Shown here piece after piece: positions 9,603 through 18,998 of a stretch of 43,149 nt of DNA (position 1 is the stretch's first letter; every line of letters begins with the position of its first letter). Origin of the DNA: Acetobacter senegalensis. GTDB taxonomy: Bacteria; Pseudomonadota; Alphaproteobacteria; Acetobacterales; Acetobacteraceae. A program made the translations under genes and the position numbers. The stretch is from the NCBI RefSeq assembly GCF_001580995.1, contig NZ_LHZU01000116.1, positions 1 to 43,149 of the forward strand, given 5' to 3'. Below the pieces are notes generated by a model. That model saw only the letters and a program-made list of their open reading frames with translations. It was not told the DNA's origin and did not search any database.

Positions 9603-9905
9603 TTATTTTTGCGCGGGGGCAGCAGGAGCTGAAACGGCCGGTGCGCCAGCAGGAGCAGCCGGAACGGCGGCGGCCGGTGCTGTAGCAGGCTGCTGCACCG
9701 GCACAACCGGGGTAACAACAGGCGCAGGCGGCGGAGCCGGAACCGGGGCCATTGGGGCCGGTGCGGCCGCAGGCGGAGCCGCCAACGCGACATCACGATG
9801 CACGGCCTGAGGCACAGGGGCGTGGGCTGTCAGGCCAAGTGCTGCAAACCCGCCCACCAAGGCAACGCAGACCGCGGCTGCAACAATAAGAACCGTACGG
9901 TTCAT
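9603..9905 (-). CDS. Small membrane-anchored Pro/Ala-rich protein, unknown function
   Basis: I do not recognise this 100-aa protein. It has an N-terminal hydrophobic segment (residues about 4-28, ILIVAAAV-like) that serves as a signal anchor, then about 65 residues of almost pure Ala/Pro/Val low-complexity sequence, ending in QK. The likely topology is an extended tail in the periplasm. Start at 9905 has GGAG with 9-base spacing. It is immediately upstream of xerD on the same strand and divergent from aroKB. The composition follows GC-rich codons and could mislead gene callers, but the ribosome-binding site and TM-plus-tail design support a real gene. Confidence 0.7.
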   Translation of the reverse strand: MNRTVLIVAAAVCVALVGGFAALGLTAHAPVPQAVHRDVALAAPPAAAPAPMAPVPAPPPAPVVTPVVPVQQPATAPAAAVPAAPAGAPAVSAPAAPAQK

Positions 9906-9969
9906 GAGGCTTTGCTCCATAACAACAGAGATAGGTGTGTTCTCCCTGCTCTATGGTAAGCTGCGTTTC

Positions 9970-11703
9970 ATGTCATCACGTATCTCGTATCCCCCACACG
10001 ATACGGCGGACCCACCGCCGATTCCGCTTGATCTGGAAAGGGTCGGCAACCGGCAGAGCACCGGGCTGATCCCCTCCGGGCGCAGCATTGTTCTTGTTGG
10101 CCTGATGGGCGCTGGCAAAACCACCATTGGCCGCAGGCTGGCCACGCGGCTGGGCCTGCCCTTTGTTGATGCCGATATTGAAATAGAACGTGCCGCTGGC
10201 TGCTCCATTGCCGATGTGTTTCGCCTGTATGGAGAAGCCGCCTTCCGTGACGGAGAGCGCCGCGTCATCCGCCGCCTGCTGGAAGGCCCGCCCATGGTGC
10301 TGGCCACCGGCGGCGGCGCCTATATGGACGCCAGCACCCGCAGCCTGGTGCGGGAGCGCGCCATTTCCATATGGCTACGCTGCCCCCTGCCCGTTCTGCT
10401 GCGCCGGGTTCAGGGGCGCAACCATCGCCCCCTGCTGAATGAAGCCCCCCCGCGTGATGTGCTGGCGCGGCTGATGACCGTCCGGCACCCCATTTATGCG
10501 GAAGCGGACATTATTGTTGATTGCGGAGACCACAACGTGGACCACAGCACTTCCCGCGTGATTGAGGCCATGGCCCTTTCCCGCCGCCCCGTGCGCCTGC
10601 CTGTCAGCCTGAGCCATACGTCTTATGATGTGGTGATCGGCACGGATCTGATCAGCCGGGCTGGCGCTTTGCTGGCACCAGTCCTGCCGCAGAAGCGTGT
10701 CGTCATCATCACGGATGAGAACGTGGCAGCGCTGCACCTGCCCCGCCTGGAAGCGTCCCTGCATGACACTGGCATCGCGTTCCGCACCCTTACCGTGCAA
10801 CCGGGCGAGCAGTCCAAAAGCCTGGCCACCTATGAGCGGCTGGTTGATGCCATTCTGAAAGAAGGCGTGGAGCGCAAAACCACCATCATCGCCTTTGGCG
10901 GTGGCGTGGTGGGCGATCTTGCCGGTTTTATAGCCGCCACCACATTGCGCGGGCTGCCCTTTGTACAGATTCCCACCACTTTGCTTTCTCAGGTTGATTC
11001 GTCTGTCGGGGGCAAGACCGGCATTAACACCCGCTGGGGCAAGAATCTCCTCGGCGCGTTCCATCAGCCATTAAGTGTGCTGGCAGATGCGTCGGCACTG
11101 GCAACCCTACCCAAAAGGGAACTGATTGCGGGTTATGCCGAAATTGTGAAGTCCGGCCTGATTGGTGACCCCGCACTGTTTGAATGGTGTGAAAAACACG
11201 GGGAATCGGTCCTGAATTTTGACCCCGAAGCCCAGACAGAAGCCGTAAGGCAGGCCTGTGCCTTCAAAGCCCGCGTTGTGGCGGCGGATGAACGGGAACA
11301 ACAAGGCACGGATGGGCGTGCCCTGCTGAATCTGGGCCACACGTTCGGCCACGCTCTGGAGGCTGAACTGGGTTATGACGGCCGCCTTCTACACGGTGAA
11401 GGAGTCTCCATAGGTCTGCGCCTAGCCTTTGCCTTGTCCGTCAAACTGGGCCTCTGCCCTCAGGCAGACCTGGAGCGGGTAACTGCCCATCTGGAGACGC
11501 TGGGCATGCCTGCACGCATTAGAGACCTGCCATACTCGTTCCGCGCAACAGACCTGATGGCCCACATGCAACGGGACAAGAAAATGCAGGATGGCCGTCT
11601 CTCATTTGTTCTGGTTCGTGGAATCGGCAAGGCTTTCACCTCACGAGATGTACCGGCTGAACTGGTGCGCGAAGTGCTGCTTGAAGATGGCTGCGCGCCC
11701 TAG
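9970..11703 (+). CDS. aroKB: Bifunctional shikimate kinase / 3-dehydroquinate synthase AroKB
   Basis: Fusion of two shikimate-pathway enzymes. Residues about 30-195 are shikimate kinase: Walker A GLMGAGKTTIGRR, then DADIEIE, and ATGGGAYMD for shikimate binding. Residues about 210-575 are 3-dehydroquinate synthase, which makes 3-dehydroquinate from DAHP using NAD+ and a divalent metal. Visible motifs there are FGGGVVGDLAGFIAATTLRG, TTLLSQVDSSVGGKTGIN, and the metal ligands in LGHTFGHALE and LHGEGVSIG. The two steps are not consecutive in the pathway. Start 9970 (577 aa) is preferred; ATG at 9904 overlaps the divergent gene's start codon. Confidence 0.95.
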   Translation: MSSRISYPPHDTADPPPIPLDLERVGNRQSTGLIPSGRSIVLVGLMGAGKTTIGRRLATRLGLPFVDADIEIERAAGCSIADVFRLYGEAAFRDGERRVIRRLLEGPPMVLATGGGAYMDASTRSLVRERAISIWLRCPLPVLLRRVQGRNHRPLLNEAPPRDVLARLMTVRHPIYAEADIIVDCGDHNVDHSTSRVIEAMALSRRPVRLPVSLSHTSYDVVIGTDLISRAGALLAPVLPQKRVVIITDENVAALHLPRLEASLHDTGIAFRTLTVQPGEQSKSLATYERLVDAILKEGVERKTTIIAFGGGVVGDLAGFIAATTLRGLPFVQIPTTLLSQVDSSVGGKTGINTRWGKNLLGAFHQPLSVLADASALATLPKRELIAGYAEIVKSGLIGDPALFEWCEKHGESVLNFDPEAQTEAVRQACAFKARVVAADEREQQGTDGRALLNLGHTFGHALEAELGYDGRLLHGEGVSIGLRLAFALSVKLGLCPQADLERVTAHLETLGMPARIRDLPYSFRATDLMAHMQRDKKMQDGRLSFVLVRGIGKAFTSRDVPAELVREVLLEDGCAP

Positions 11704-12039
11704 AAAACCGCCACTTAACTTTACCCACCTGTGGCAATTAAGTATCCACGCCTCAATTCCGCCTTATTCAGACCGGAGAGAGGCGCGGCATTCGCTAATA
11801 CGCAATGTTCATGGCAGGACGTTTAAGGCTGATTACTTCCACGCAACTGGAACATCTTGGGAAACCGAAATGAACTGTTGCAAATAAACCACGGTTATGG
11901 CTTCTAATCGTCAAGAGTATGAAGCTTCGGGTTTCTATTTTGGAACCGATCGTTTTATACGGCTTTAGGCATCTTGCTGGGTCTGACCGCTGAATGGTTG
12001 GCGGCAGAGTCGAACAGATGAAATATTGAGGACGAAAAA
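11704..12039 (+). promoter_or_regulatory. Long leader/promoter region of ompA
   Basis: 336 bases without a convincing gene; a short frame covering 11591-11887 is only an aroKB overlap. The region is more AT-rich than its neighbours and must hold the ompA promoter. A possible sigma-70-like pair is TTGCAA at 11878-11883 and TCTAAT at 11903-11908, but the 19-base spacing is poor. The only firm signal is the ribosome-binding site GAGGAC at 12028-12033, 6 bases before the ompA ATG. A long 5' untranslated region is plausible for an abundant porin mRNA. Confidence 0.45.
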
Positions 12040-13176
12040 ATGCGTCTCCGCACGGCGTTACTTGCAACGACATTGATGGCAGCGGCTCCGGCGGCCGCAT
12101 CTGCCACCACAATTACAGGCCCGTATGTTGACCTGGGCGGTGGTTACAACCTGGTCCAGAATCAGCATGCTCACACTTCCGGTTTCGCCGGTGGTGACAG
12201 CTACACGAACGGCAGCTCCGCTCAGTACCGTCACAACACTGGTTTCACCGGTTTCGGTGCATTCGGCTGGGGCTTCGGCAACGGCCTGCGCGCTGAAGTT
12301 GAAGGCGTGTACAACTACTCCAACATTGATCACCGCAGCGGCGCTGCAGCGAGCCACACTCGCGGTAGTGACCAGTCCTACGGTGGCCTGATCAACCTGC
12401 TGTATGATATCGACCTGAAGCAGTTCGGTATCGATGCTCCGGTTACCCCGTTCGTTGGTATCGGTGCTGGCTACCTGTGGCAGCATTACAACCCGACACA
12501 GTCCAACTTCCGTAACGGCAACACCAGCCGTCTGGGCGGCACGAACGGTGGCTTTGCTTACCAGGGCATCGTCGGTGCGGCTTATGATGTTGGCGTTCCG
12601 GGCCTGCAGATCACCACGGAATACCGTATGATCGGCCAGCCGGGTTCCTTCACGGACGGTGCATTCACCTCCACGGCAAACTACACCAACGGTCAGCGCG
12701 GTCGTGGCAACACGAACTTCGATCACCGCTTCAACCACCAGTTCATCCTGGGTCTGCGCTACGCGTTCGATACGGCTCCGCCGCCGCCGCCGCCGGCTCC
12801 GGTTGTTGCTGCTCCGGCTCCGCTGCCGGCTCGCTCCTACCTGGTGTTCTTCGACTGGGATAAGTCTGTCCTGACGGCTCGCGCCCGCCAGATCGTTGCT
12901 GAAGCTGCTCAGGCTTCCACGCACGTTCAGACGACCCGCATCGAAGTTAACGGTTACACCGATAACTCCGCTGCTCACCCTGGCCCGCGCGGTGAAAAGT
13001 ACAACCTGGGTCTGTCCCTGCGTCGTGCTGACAGCGTGAAGGCTGAACTGATCCGTGACGGCGTGCCGGCCACCGCGATCGACGTCCACGGTTATGGTGA
13101 ATCCAAGCCGCTGGTGCCGACCGGCCCGAACACCCGCGAACCTCAGAACCGTCGCGTGGAAATCATCCTCCACTAA
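12040..13176 (+). CDS. OmpA family outer membrane porin / peptidoglycan anchor
   Basis: A 378-aa precursor with a clean signal peptide (residues 1-22, cut after ASA). Residues about 25-245 are aromatic- and glycine-rich with alternating strands, as in an eight-stranded OmpA-type barrel. A Pro-rich linker (PPPPPPAPVV) follows near residue 250. The OmpA/MotB peptidoglycan-binding domain ends the protein (VFFDWDKSVL, VNGYTDNSAA, YGESKPL, NRRVEI). Codon use differs sharply from its neighbours, with CTG, GGT, GCT, CGT and AAC dominating, as expected for a very highly expressed gene. Translation starts 6 bases after GAGGAC, and a strong terminator follows at 13205-13231. Confidence 0.95.
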   Translation: MRLRTALLATTLMAAAPAAASATTITGPYVDLGGGYNLVQNQHAHTSGFAGGDSYTNGSSAQYRHNTGFTGFGAFGWGFGNGLRAEVEGVYNYSNIDHRSGAAASHTRGSDQSYGGLINLLYDIDLKQFGIDAPVTPFVGIGAGYLWQHYNPTQSNFRNGNTSRLGGTNGGFAYQGIVGAAYDVGVPGLQITTEYRMIGQPGSFTDGAFTSTANYTNGQRGRGNTNFDHRFNHQFILGLRYAFDTAPPPPPPAPVVAAPAPLPARSYLVFFDWDKSVLTARARQIVAEAAQASTHVQTTRIEVNGYTDNSAAHPGPRGEKYNLGLSLRRADSVKAELIRDGVPATAIDVHGYGESKPLVPTGPNTREPQNRRVEIILH

Positions 13177-13204
13177 TTCGGTCTGATCTTCGTGATCAAA
13201 AGAG

Positions 13205-13231
13205 GAGGCACCTTCGGGTGCCTCTTTTTTT
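13205..13231 (+). terminator. Strong intrinsic terminator of ompA
   Basis: Perfect 8-bp stem (GAGGCACC at 13205-13212, GGTGCCTC at 13217-13224) with a stable TTCG tetraloop, followed by seven T residues. It lies 28 bases after the ompA stop codon. Confidence 0.95.
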
Positions 13232-13270
13232 GTCTTGTTTTCCCCTTCTCCTTTCGCGTAGGCCCATGGC

Positions 13271-13783
13271 GTGACCCAGACCGCCCCGTCTCCCCTCCCT
13301 TTTGGCCTGACCAAAACCAAGCTCATGCGGTTGCTGAAATTCGGCACCGTAGGCGGGTTAGGGTTTCTGTGGGATTCCGGCACGGTTTACGCGCTGCTTC
13401 CAGCAATCGGGCTCAGTGCTGCAACGTTGGTCGCCTATTTTGTCGCCGCCACATTGAACTGGCTGCTCAACCGGCTATGGACCTTCAAAGGCGTTGGCCT
13501 GCATGATCACCCGCTCCTGCAATGGCTGCGCTTTCTTACCGCCAACAGTTTTGGGTTCCTGCTTAATCGCGGCACGGTTTACACCCTGTTTTATACCGTG
13601 CCCCTGTGCGTAACCTACCCGGTGCTGGCTCTGGCAGCCGGTGCGCTGGCAGGCATGTTCGCCAATTTCAACCTCAGCCAGAAAATGGTGTTCAAGGAAA
13701 AACCACCTCAGTCCGCCCTGGAACTGGCCGAACTGAGCGTGGACGTTTCAACGTCACACAAAAACCCCACATCTGAGTCTTAA
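13271..13783 (+). CDS. GtrA-like four-helix membrane protein
   Basis: A 170-aa protein with four predicted membrane helices and the GtrA/DPMS domain signature: KFGTVGGLGFLWDSGTVYALL, then NWLLNRLWTF, and FANFNLSQKMVF near the end. GtrA-family proteins are thought to flip or retain polyprenyl-linked sugars for surface polysaccharide glycosylation, but no glycosyltransferase is adjacent here. Start is GTG at 13271; an in-frame ATG at 13325 would shorten it by 18 residues and still keep all helices. It is separated from ompA by a strong terminator. Confidence 0.88.
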   Translation: MTQTAPSPLPFGLTKTKLMRLLKFGTVGGLGFLWDSGTVYALLPAIGLSAATLVAYFVAATLNWLLNRLWTFKGVGLHDHPLLQWLRFLTANSFGFLLNRGTVYTLFYTVPLCVTYPVLALAAGALAGMFANFNLSQKMVFKEKPPQSALELAELSVDVSTSHKNPTSES

Positions 13784-13990
13784 TATGACGATAAGGCGGG
13801 GCTGAACGCTAACCCCTTCCGGTAACGCGCCGGGTGCGCTACATCTGGCAACGGGTTAAGGAAAGCTTGGGTGCTTTCTACCTGGCCGTGAGGACTTGTC
13901 CCTGAAGCAAACTTTTTTCGGAGCATCCGGAAAAGGCTGGCTTTGGGAATTCACGCGCCCAACCAGTTTCAGGACCGTCTGCCTCACGCC

Positions 13991-16636
13991 ATGCTGACCA
14001 CAAACGAAATTCGCACCACCTTTCTGGAGTATTTCGCCGGGAAAGGGCACCAGATTGTGCCTTCCTCTTCTCTGGTGCCGCGCAATGACCCCACCCTGCT
14101 TTTCACCAATGCGGGGATGGTGCAGTTCAAGAACGTGTTTACCGGACAGGAAACCCGCCCCTACTCACGCGCCACCACGGCGCAGAAAGTTGTGCGGGCA
14201 GGCGGCAAGCATAACGATCTGGATAACGTAGGCTATACAGCCCGGCACCACACCTTCTTTGAGATGATGGGCAATTTCTCCTTCGGTGATTATTTCAAGC
14301 CCGAAGCGATTGAACTCGCCTGGACATTGGTGACCAAGAATTTCGGCCTGCCGAAAGACAAACTGCTGGTGACCGTCTTCTCTGAAGATGAAGACGCCGC
14401 CGGACTGTGGCGCTCCATTGCGGGGCTGGATGACAGCCGCATTATCCGTATTCCCACGTCTGACAATTTCTGGCGGATGGGCGATACCGGCCCCTGCGGC
14501 CCCTGCTCCGAAATTTTCTTTGATCACGGCCCAGATGTTCCCGGTGGCCCCCCTGGCTCCCCTGATGAAGACGGGGACCGGTTTGTGGAAATCTGGAATC
14601 TGGTCTTCATGCAGTATTTTGAAGACCCGCCGGGCGTGCGCTCTCCGCTGCCCCGCCCTTCCATTGATACCGGCCTTGGTCTGGAACGCTTTGCCGCCAT
14701 CATGCAGGGCAAGCGCGACAACTACGATACCGACACGTTTGTGGCTCTGATCCAGGCCTCTGCGGATCTGACCCACCAAAGCGTTGATGGCCCGTTCAAG
14801 TCCAGTCATCGCGTAGTGGCGGACCATCTGCGCTCAACAGCGTTCCTGATTGCCGATGGTGTTCTGCCCTCCAAGGATGGCCGAGGGTATGTGCTGCGCC
14901 GCATCATGCGCCGCGCCATGCGCCATCTGCACATGATGGGCACGCGCGAGCCCGTGTTCTACAAACTGCTGCCCGTGCTCATCCAGCAGATGGGTCAGGC
15001 TTATCCTGAACTGGTGCAGGGTGAAGCCCTGATCCGTGAAACCATGCGTGGTGAAGAAGAACGCTTCAAAGCCATGCTTGATCGCGGCCTGGGCCTGCTT
15101 GCGGAAGAAACCGACAAACTCACGCCGGGCGCTGCCCTGCCGGGTGATGTTGCCTTCCGCCTGTATGATACGTTCGGCTTCCCGCTTGACCTGACACAGG
15201 ACGCCCTGCGCGGCAGCGGTCACCCGGTGGACGTGGAAGGCTTTGATGCCGCCATGACCGTACAGCGTGAACGCGCCCGTGCCTCCTGGGTAGGCTCTGG
15301 CGATACGGCGCTGGAAACTGTGTGGTTTGAAGCACGCGACAAGTTTGGTGCGTCTGAATTCCTTGGCTACAGCACAGAACAGGCTGATGGCGAAGTTCAG
15401 GCCGTGGTTGTGGGCAATGGCTTTGTGAAAGAAGCCCCGGTTGGTGCGGAAGTGGCCGTGCTGCTCAACCAGACCCCATTCTATGGAGAAAGTGGTGGGC
15501 AGGCCGGAGATACCGGCACCCTTACAGCGAACGGCCTGCGCATTGCCGTAACCGATACGCAGAAAAAAGCCGGTGATCTGATCGTGCATTATGGCACCGT
15601 GACCGAAGGCACACTGCGCCCCGGTCAGGCCGTAACCGCCACCGTGGATCATGACCGCCGCTCCGCCATTCGTGCGCATCACTCCGCCACGCATCTGCTG
15701 CATGAGGCCCTGCGCCGCAAGCTGGGCACGCATGTTGCCCAGAAAGGCAGCCTGAACACGCCAGACCGCCTGCGCTTTGACGTCAGCCAGCCGCGCCCCA
15801 TCACGGCGGAAGAACTGGCGGAAGTGGAAGCTGAGGTGAATCGCCTGATCCGTGAGAACTCTCAGGTAGTCACCCGCTCCATGACGCCAGAAGAAGCCGT
15901 GGCTGAAGGAGCTATGGCCCTGTTTGGCGAAAAATACGGCGATGAAGTGCGCGTGGTTTCCATGGGCGGTGCCGATGGAAACAAAAGCGCATGGTCAATC
16001 GAACTCTGCGGGGGCACGCATGTGAACCGCACGGGCGATATCGGCCAGTTCCGCATTACGGCGGAAAACGGTGTTTCTGCTGGCGTGCGCCGTATTGAAG
16101 CCGTTGCAGGCAAAGCGGCTGAAACGCTTTCCCTCGCCAATGAGCAGCGCCTCAACCAGATGGCCGCCATGATGAAGGTGAGCGTCGCAGATGCACCGGA
16201 ACGTCTGGCCCTGCTGCTGGAAGAGCGCCGCACCATGGAACGGCAGATTTCCCAGCTTCAGCGCCAGTTGGCAGCAGGCAATGCCGCCTCCGCCGGTGTG
16301 GAAGACGTTGGTGGCGTAAGATTGGCCAGCCGCAACGTGGGGGACACCGCCCCGCGTGAACTGAAAGGGCTTGCAGAAACCATTCTGAAGCAGGGCAATG
16401 CGGATGTTGTGGTGCTGATTTCAACAGCGGGTGACAAAGGCAGTGTTGTCGCTGCCGTGGCGCCGGAAACTGTTGAAAAAGTGGACGCCGTTGCCTTGGT
16501 GCGTGCGGCCAGTGTGGCCATGGGCGGCAAAGGTGGTGGTGGCCGACGGGACATGGCGCAGGCAGGCGGCCCCAATGCCGGCGCGGCAGATGCGGCCCTT
16601 ACCGCCGTGCGTGAGGCGCTGGCAGGCGCGGCCTGA
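13991..16636 (+). CDS. alaS: Alanyl-tRNA synthetase
   Basis: Charges tRNA(Ala) and edits mischarged Ser/Gly. The 881-aa length is normal. N-terminal class II catalytic core: [29 protein letters not shown], and the GRDDNYDTDT-like stretch near residue 250. The editing domain carries the zinc ligands HHSATHLLH and CGGTHV. The C-Ala domain ends in [12 protein letters not shown]. The start at 13991 matches the family; TTG at 13943 adds 16 residues with no precedent. The 207-base gap upstream holds no gene I can support. Confidence 0.97.
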   Translation: MLTTNEIRTTFLEYFAGKGHQIVPSSSLVPRNDPTLLFTNAGMVQFKNVFTGQETRPYSRATTAQKVVRAGGKHNDLDNVGYTARHHTFFEMMGNFSFGDYFKPEAIELAWTLVTKNFGLPKDKLLVTVFSEDEDAAGLWRSIAGLDDSRIIRIPTSDNFWRMGDTGPCGPCSEIFFDHGPDVPGGPPGSPDEDGDRFVEIWNLVFMQYFEDPPGVRSPLPRPSIDTGLGLERFAAIMQGKRDNYDTDTFVALIQASADLTHQSVDGPFKSSHRVVADHLRSTAFLIADGVLPSKDGRGYVLRRIMRRAMRHLHMMGTREPVFYKLLPVLIQQMGQAYPELVQGEALIRETMRGEEERFKAMLDRGLGLLAEETDKLTPGAALPGDVAFRLYDTFGFPLDLTQDALRGSGHPVDVEGFDAAMTVQRERARASWVGSGDTALETVWFEARDKFGASEFLGYSTEQADGEVQAVVVGNGFVKEAPVGAEVAVLLNQTPFYGESGGQAGDTGTLTANGLRIAVTDTQKKAGDLIVHYGTVTEGTLRPGQAVTATVDHDRRSAIRAHHSATHLLHEALRRKLGTHVAQKGSLNTPDRLRFDVSQPRPITAEELAEVEAEVNRLIRENSQVVTRSMTPEEAVAEGAMALFGEKYGDEVRVVSMGGADGNKSAWSIELCGGTHVNRTGDIGQFRITAENGVSAGVRRIEAVAGKAAETLSLANEQRLNQMAAMMKVSVADAPERLALLLEERRTMERQISQLQRQLAAGNAASAGVEDVGGVRLASRNVGDTAPRELKGLAETILKQGNADVVVLISTAGDKGSVVAAVAPETVEKVDAVALVRAASVAMGGKGGGGRRDMAQAGGPNAGAADAALTAVREALAGAA

Positions 16637-16646
16637 CGCAGACCAC

Positions 16647-16679
16647 AAACAGGGAACGGCTGGCACCCGCCCCTGTTTT
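16647..16679 (+). terminator. Probable terminator of alaS
   Basis: Stem AAACAGGG (16647-16654) pairs with CCCTGTTT (16671-16678) across a 16-base loop, followed by T, C and TGTT. It starts 11 bases after the alaS stop. The loop is long, so strength is uncertain. Confidence 0.5.
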
Positions 16680-16717
16680 CTGTTCATGCCCCGCCTCACT
16701 TGATAAGGACCAGCCTC

Positions 16718-17407
16718 ATGTCTCTTCTTGCTTCGCTTAAAATGGTCATGGCCCCTCCCCACCCGGAGGCACGGCCTTTTCTTCTGGCCTCTGGTGCTGC
16801 CACGCTCGCCACACGCTATCTGGCCAGAAAGCTTTCCTGCCCCAAGCTCAAGCTCCTTGGCACCGCCAGTGGCCTGTTCTTCGGTTTCTGCCTGTATTTC
16901 TTCCGTGACCCGGAACGTATTACGCCTGCCCGCGCCGATGTTGCGGTAGCCCCCGCAGACGGACGCATTGTCTCGATTGAAAAAGTCGCCCCGCCAGCTG
17001 AACTGGGCATGAGCCCGGTGCCTGTATGGCGCATTGCCACGTTCCTGTCCGTGCTGGATGTGCATGTGAACAGAATACCCGCAGCAGGGACTGTTACCCG
17101 CATTGCCTATCATCCGGGCCAGTTTCTGAACGCCAGTCTGGACAAGGCGTCTGAACTGAACGAACGCAATGCCCTCAGCCTCACGCTGCCGGATGGCCGC
17201 ATGATGGCCGTTGTACAGATTGCCGGCCTGGTAGCCCGCCGTATTGTGTGCAGTGTTACCGAAGGTATGCAGATGGAAGCGGGGGAACGGTTTGGCCTGA
17301 TTCGCTTTGGCTCCCGCACGGACCTGTATCTGCCGCCGGGTGTGGAACCTCTGGTTTCTGTTGGCCAGACCATGGTGGGCGGTGAAACCGTGATGGCGCG
17401 TCTCTGA
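16718..17407 (+). CDS. psd: Phosphatidylserine decarboxylase (short form)
   Basis: Converts phosphatidylserine to phosphatidylethanolamine with a pyruvoyl cofactor made by self-cleavage. The 229-aa protein is the short form typical of alphaproteobacteria (type A). The cleavage site is RFGSR, with Gly198-Ser199 forming the new alpha and beta chains. A membrane segment lies near residues 42-62, and VLDVHVNR contains a conserved His. ATG 16718 is preceded by AAGGAC and is preferred over TTG at 16700. pssA follows after 5 bases, so one transcript makes consecutive enzymes of the PE pathway. Confidence 0.95.
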   Translation: MSLLASLKMVMAPPHPEARPFLLASGAATLATRYLARKLSCPKLKLLGTASGLFFGFCLYFFRDPERITPARADVAVAPADGRIVSIEKVAPPAELGMSPVPVWRIATFLSVLDVHVNRIPAAGTVTRIAYHPGQFLNASLDKASELNERNALSLTLPDGRMMAVVQIAGLVARRIVCSVTEGMQMEAGERFGLIRFGSRTDLYLPPGVEPLVSVGQTMVGGETVMARL

Positions 17408-17412
17408 TTCCC

Positions 17413-18480
17413 GTGACAGTGCACCCTCCTTCTTCCGCCTTCCCTTCTGATAACGGCGCACCGGCTGGCACCCTGGCCAATTCTGCCTCCACAGGGCACA
17501 CTCCGCCTGATGGAGTGACGGAAACACCGGGCACCACATCCTCCATGGCAGGCAGCGCCATCCAGCCCGGCGCATCGCAAGATTCAGCCGCAGGTGGCTC
17601 TCAATCGGGCAGCCGGACGGAAGATCCGTCCCGCCCGCGCGGGCTGCGGCGCAAGCGGTTGCGTCGGCGTGTGCGGAACAAAATCAAGGGACCCTCCTTC
17701 AACCGGCTGATCCCGAATATTCTGACCATGCTTGGCTTGTGCGCCGGTTTGACCGGTATGCGCTTTGCCGTAGATGGCCGGTTTCAGGCGGCAGCCATTG
17801 CCCTGCTGATTTCAGCGTTCATTGATGGGCTGGATGGCCGTATTGCCCGCCTGCTGCGCGGGTCCACCCGATTTGGTGCGGAATTTGACAGCCTTTCAGA
17901 TTTCCTCTGCTTTGGCGTGGCTCCCTCCTTCCTGCTGTATTTCTGGGCTTTGCGGGATGGCGGACGCTACGCTTTTCTGCCGTGCCTGATGTTTACGGTC
18001 TGTATGGCGCTGCGGCTGGCCCGGTTCAACGCAACGCTGGATGAAGCCGAGGAAAAGCCCAAATACGCCAGCAACTTCTTTACCGGCGTCCCGGCTCCGG
18101 CTGGGGCGGGGCTGGCCCTGTTCCCACTGTTTCTGGGGCTGGAAGCAGAAAAGCTGGATATTGTGTGGCTCTACAAGTTCACTCGTCTAGCCTATCTGCC
18201 CAGCTTTACATTGATCAGTACCGCATTTCTGCTGGTTTCCACCCTGCCGGTCTGGTCTTTCAAGAACTTCAAAGTGCCGGCTCATTTTGTGCTGCCCGTC
18301 ATGCTGGGCACGGGAGCTTATGCTGCTGTTCTGGTTGCTGATCCATGGGGGGCGCTGGCAGCCGCCGGGGTTATTTACATGGCGCTGCTACCGTTGAGCC
18401 GCCTGAGCTTCTTCAAGCTGAAAAAAGCAGCGGAAGACCTTCAGGAAGAGGTGGAAGACGAACCCGCGCCGTCAGCCTGA
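17413..18480 (+). CDS. pssA: CDP-diacylglycerol-serine O-phosphatidyltransferase
   Basis: Makes phosphatidylserine from CDP-diacylglycerol and serine at the inner membrane, feeding the adjacent psd. The CDP-alcohol phosphotransferase signature D-x2-DG-x2-AR-x8-G-x3-D-x3-D is complete (DGLDGRIAR through FDSLSD, near residues 137-162). About eight membrane segments follow. Residues 1-75 are a low-complexity Ser/Pro/Gly/Thr-rich extension ending in a basic patch (RKRLRRRVRNK). Start is GTG at 17413. Its last 40 bases overlap the convergent HyfI-like gene. Confidence 0.94.
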   Translation: MTVHPPSSAFPSDNGAPAGTLANSASTGHTPPDGVTETPGTTSSMAGSAIQPGASQDSAAGGSQSGSRTEDPSRPRGLRRKRLRRRVRNKIKGPSFNRLIPNILTMLGLCAGLTGMRFAVDGRFQAAAIALLISAFIDGLDGRIARLLRGSTRFGAEFDSLSDFLCFGVAPSFLLYFWALRDGGRYAFLPCLMFTVCMALRLARFNATLDEAEEKPKYASNFFTGVPAPAGAGLALFPLFLGLEAEKLDIVWLYKFTRLAYLPSFTLISTAFLLVSTLPVWSFKNFKVPAHFVLPVMLGTGAYAAVLVADPWGALAAAGVIYMALLPLSRLSFFKLKKAAEDLQEEVEDEPAPSA

Positions 18481-18962
18481 ACGGCTGCGGCACTGTCTTC
18501 CAACCGTTTTCCGAACAGGGAACACAGCCCTTCCAGCACATCCTGCGGAGAGGGCGGACAACCGGGAATGCGCAGATCAATCTGCACTTTCCGGTCCAAC
18601 CCGCCCATAACGGCATAGCTCTCGGTAAAAATACCACCATCCACGGCGCAATTACCCACGCAGATCAGCCCCTTTGGGGTTGGCATGGCCTGCCATGCGG
18701 TTTCAAGAACAGGCATCATGGCGCGGGTCACGGCCCCCGTCACCAGCAGGGCATCTGCCGCACGGGGGGATTGCACAAAGCCAAACCCCGCACCCTGAGC
18801 ATCGTACGGGCCTGTAGCCAGAGCCTGCAATTCCATGCCGCAGCCGCCACAGCCACCCGTATCCACATGGAACAGCAGCAGCGGCCAGCGTGGCCCCACC
18901 GGCTTGAGCCGCCCGCCACCCTGACGAAAGGCTGCATCGAAAACAGCGCGGATCAGGCCCAT
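18441..18962 (-). CDS. HyfI/NuoB-like Fe-S small subunit of a hydrogenase-related complex
   Basis: A 173-aa soluble subunit related to NuoB and to the small subunit of group 4 NiFe hydrogenases (HyfI, HycG). Cysteines for a proximal/N2-type [4Fe-4S] cluster are present: C38 and C41 (GGCGGCGME), C105 (CVGNC) and C135 (IPGCPPSP), plus an extra C101. The CxxC spacing is hydrogenase-like; complex I NuoB has adjacent CC. It is shorter than HyfI (about 250 aa), with a Ser-rich tail. It is the last gene of the six-gene cluster and overlaps convergent pssA by 40 bases. It would pass electrons to or from the HyfG-like partner at the membrane. Confidence 0.85.
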   Translation of the reverse strand: MGLIRAVFDAAFRQGGGRLKPVGPRWPLLLFHVDTGGCGGCGMELQALATGPYDAQGAGFGFVQSPRAADALLVTGAVTRAMMPVLETAWQAMPTPKGLICVGNCAVDGGIFTESYAVMGGLDRKVQIDLRIPGCPPSPQDVLEGLCSLFGKRLEDSAAAVQADGAGSSSTSS

Positions 18963-18998
18963 GGATGTGTGTCTTTCTTCACGTCCAGTTCTCCCGAA

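Noticed and set aside
12058..13383. A 441-codon open frame on the minus strand opposite ompA
   Set aside because: It arises from the strong codon bias of ompA; the translation has no known domain, no ribosome-binding site and a low-complexity Arg/Val/Thr composition.
13784..13990. T-box or other aminoacyl-tRNA sensing leader before alaS
   Set aside because: No T-box consensus is visible and such leaders are not expected in alphaproteobacteria.
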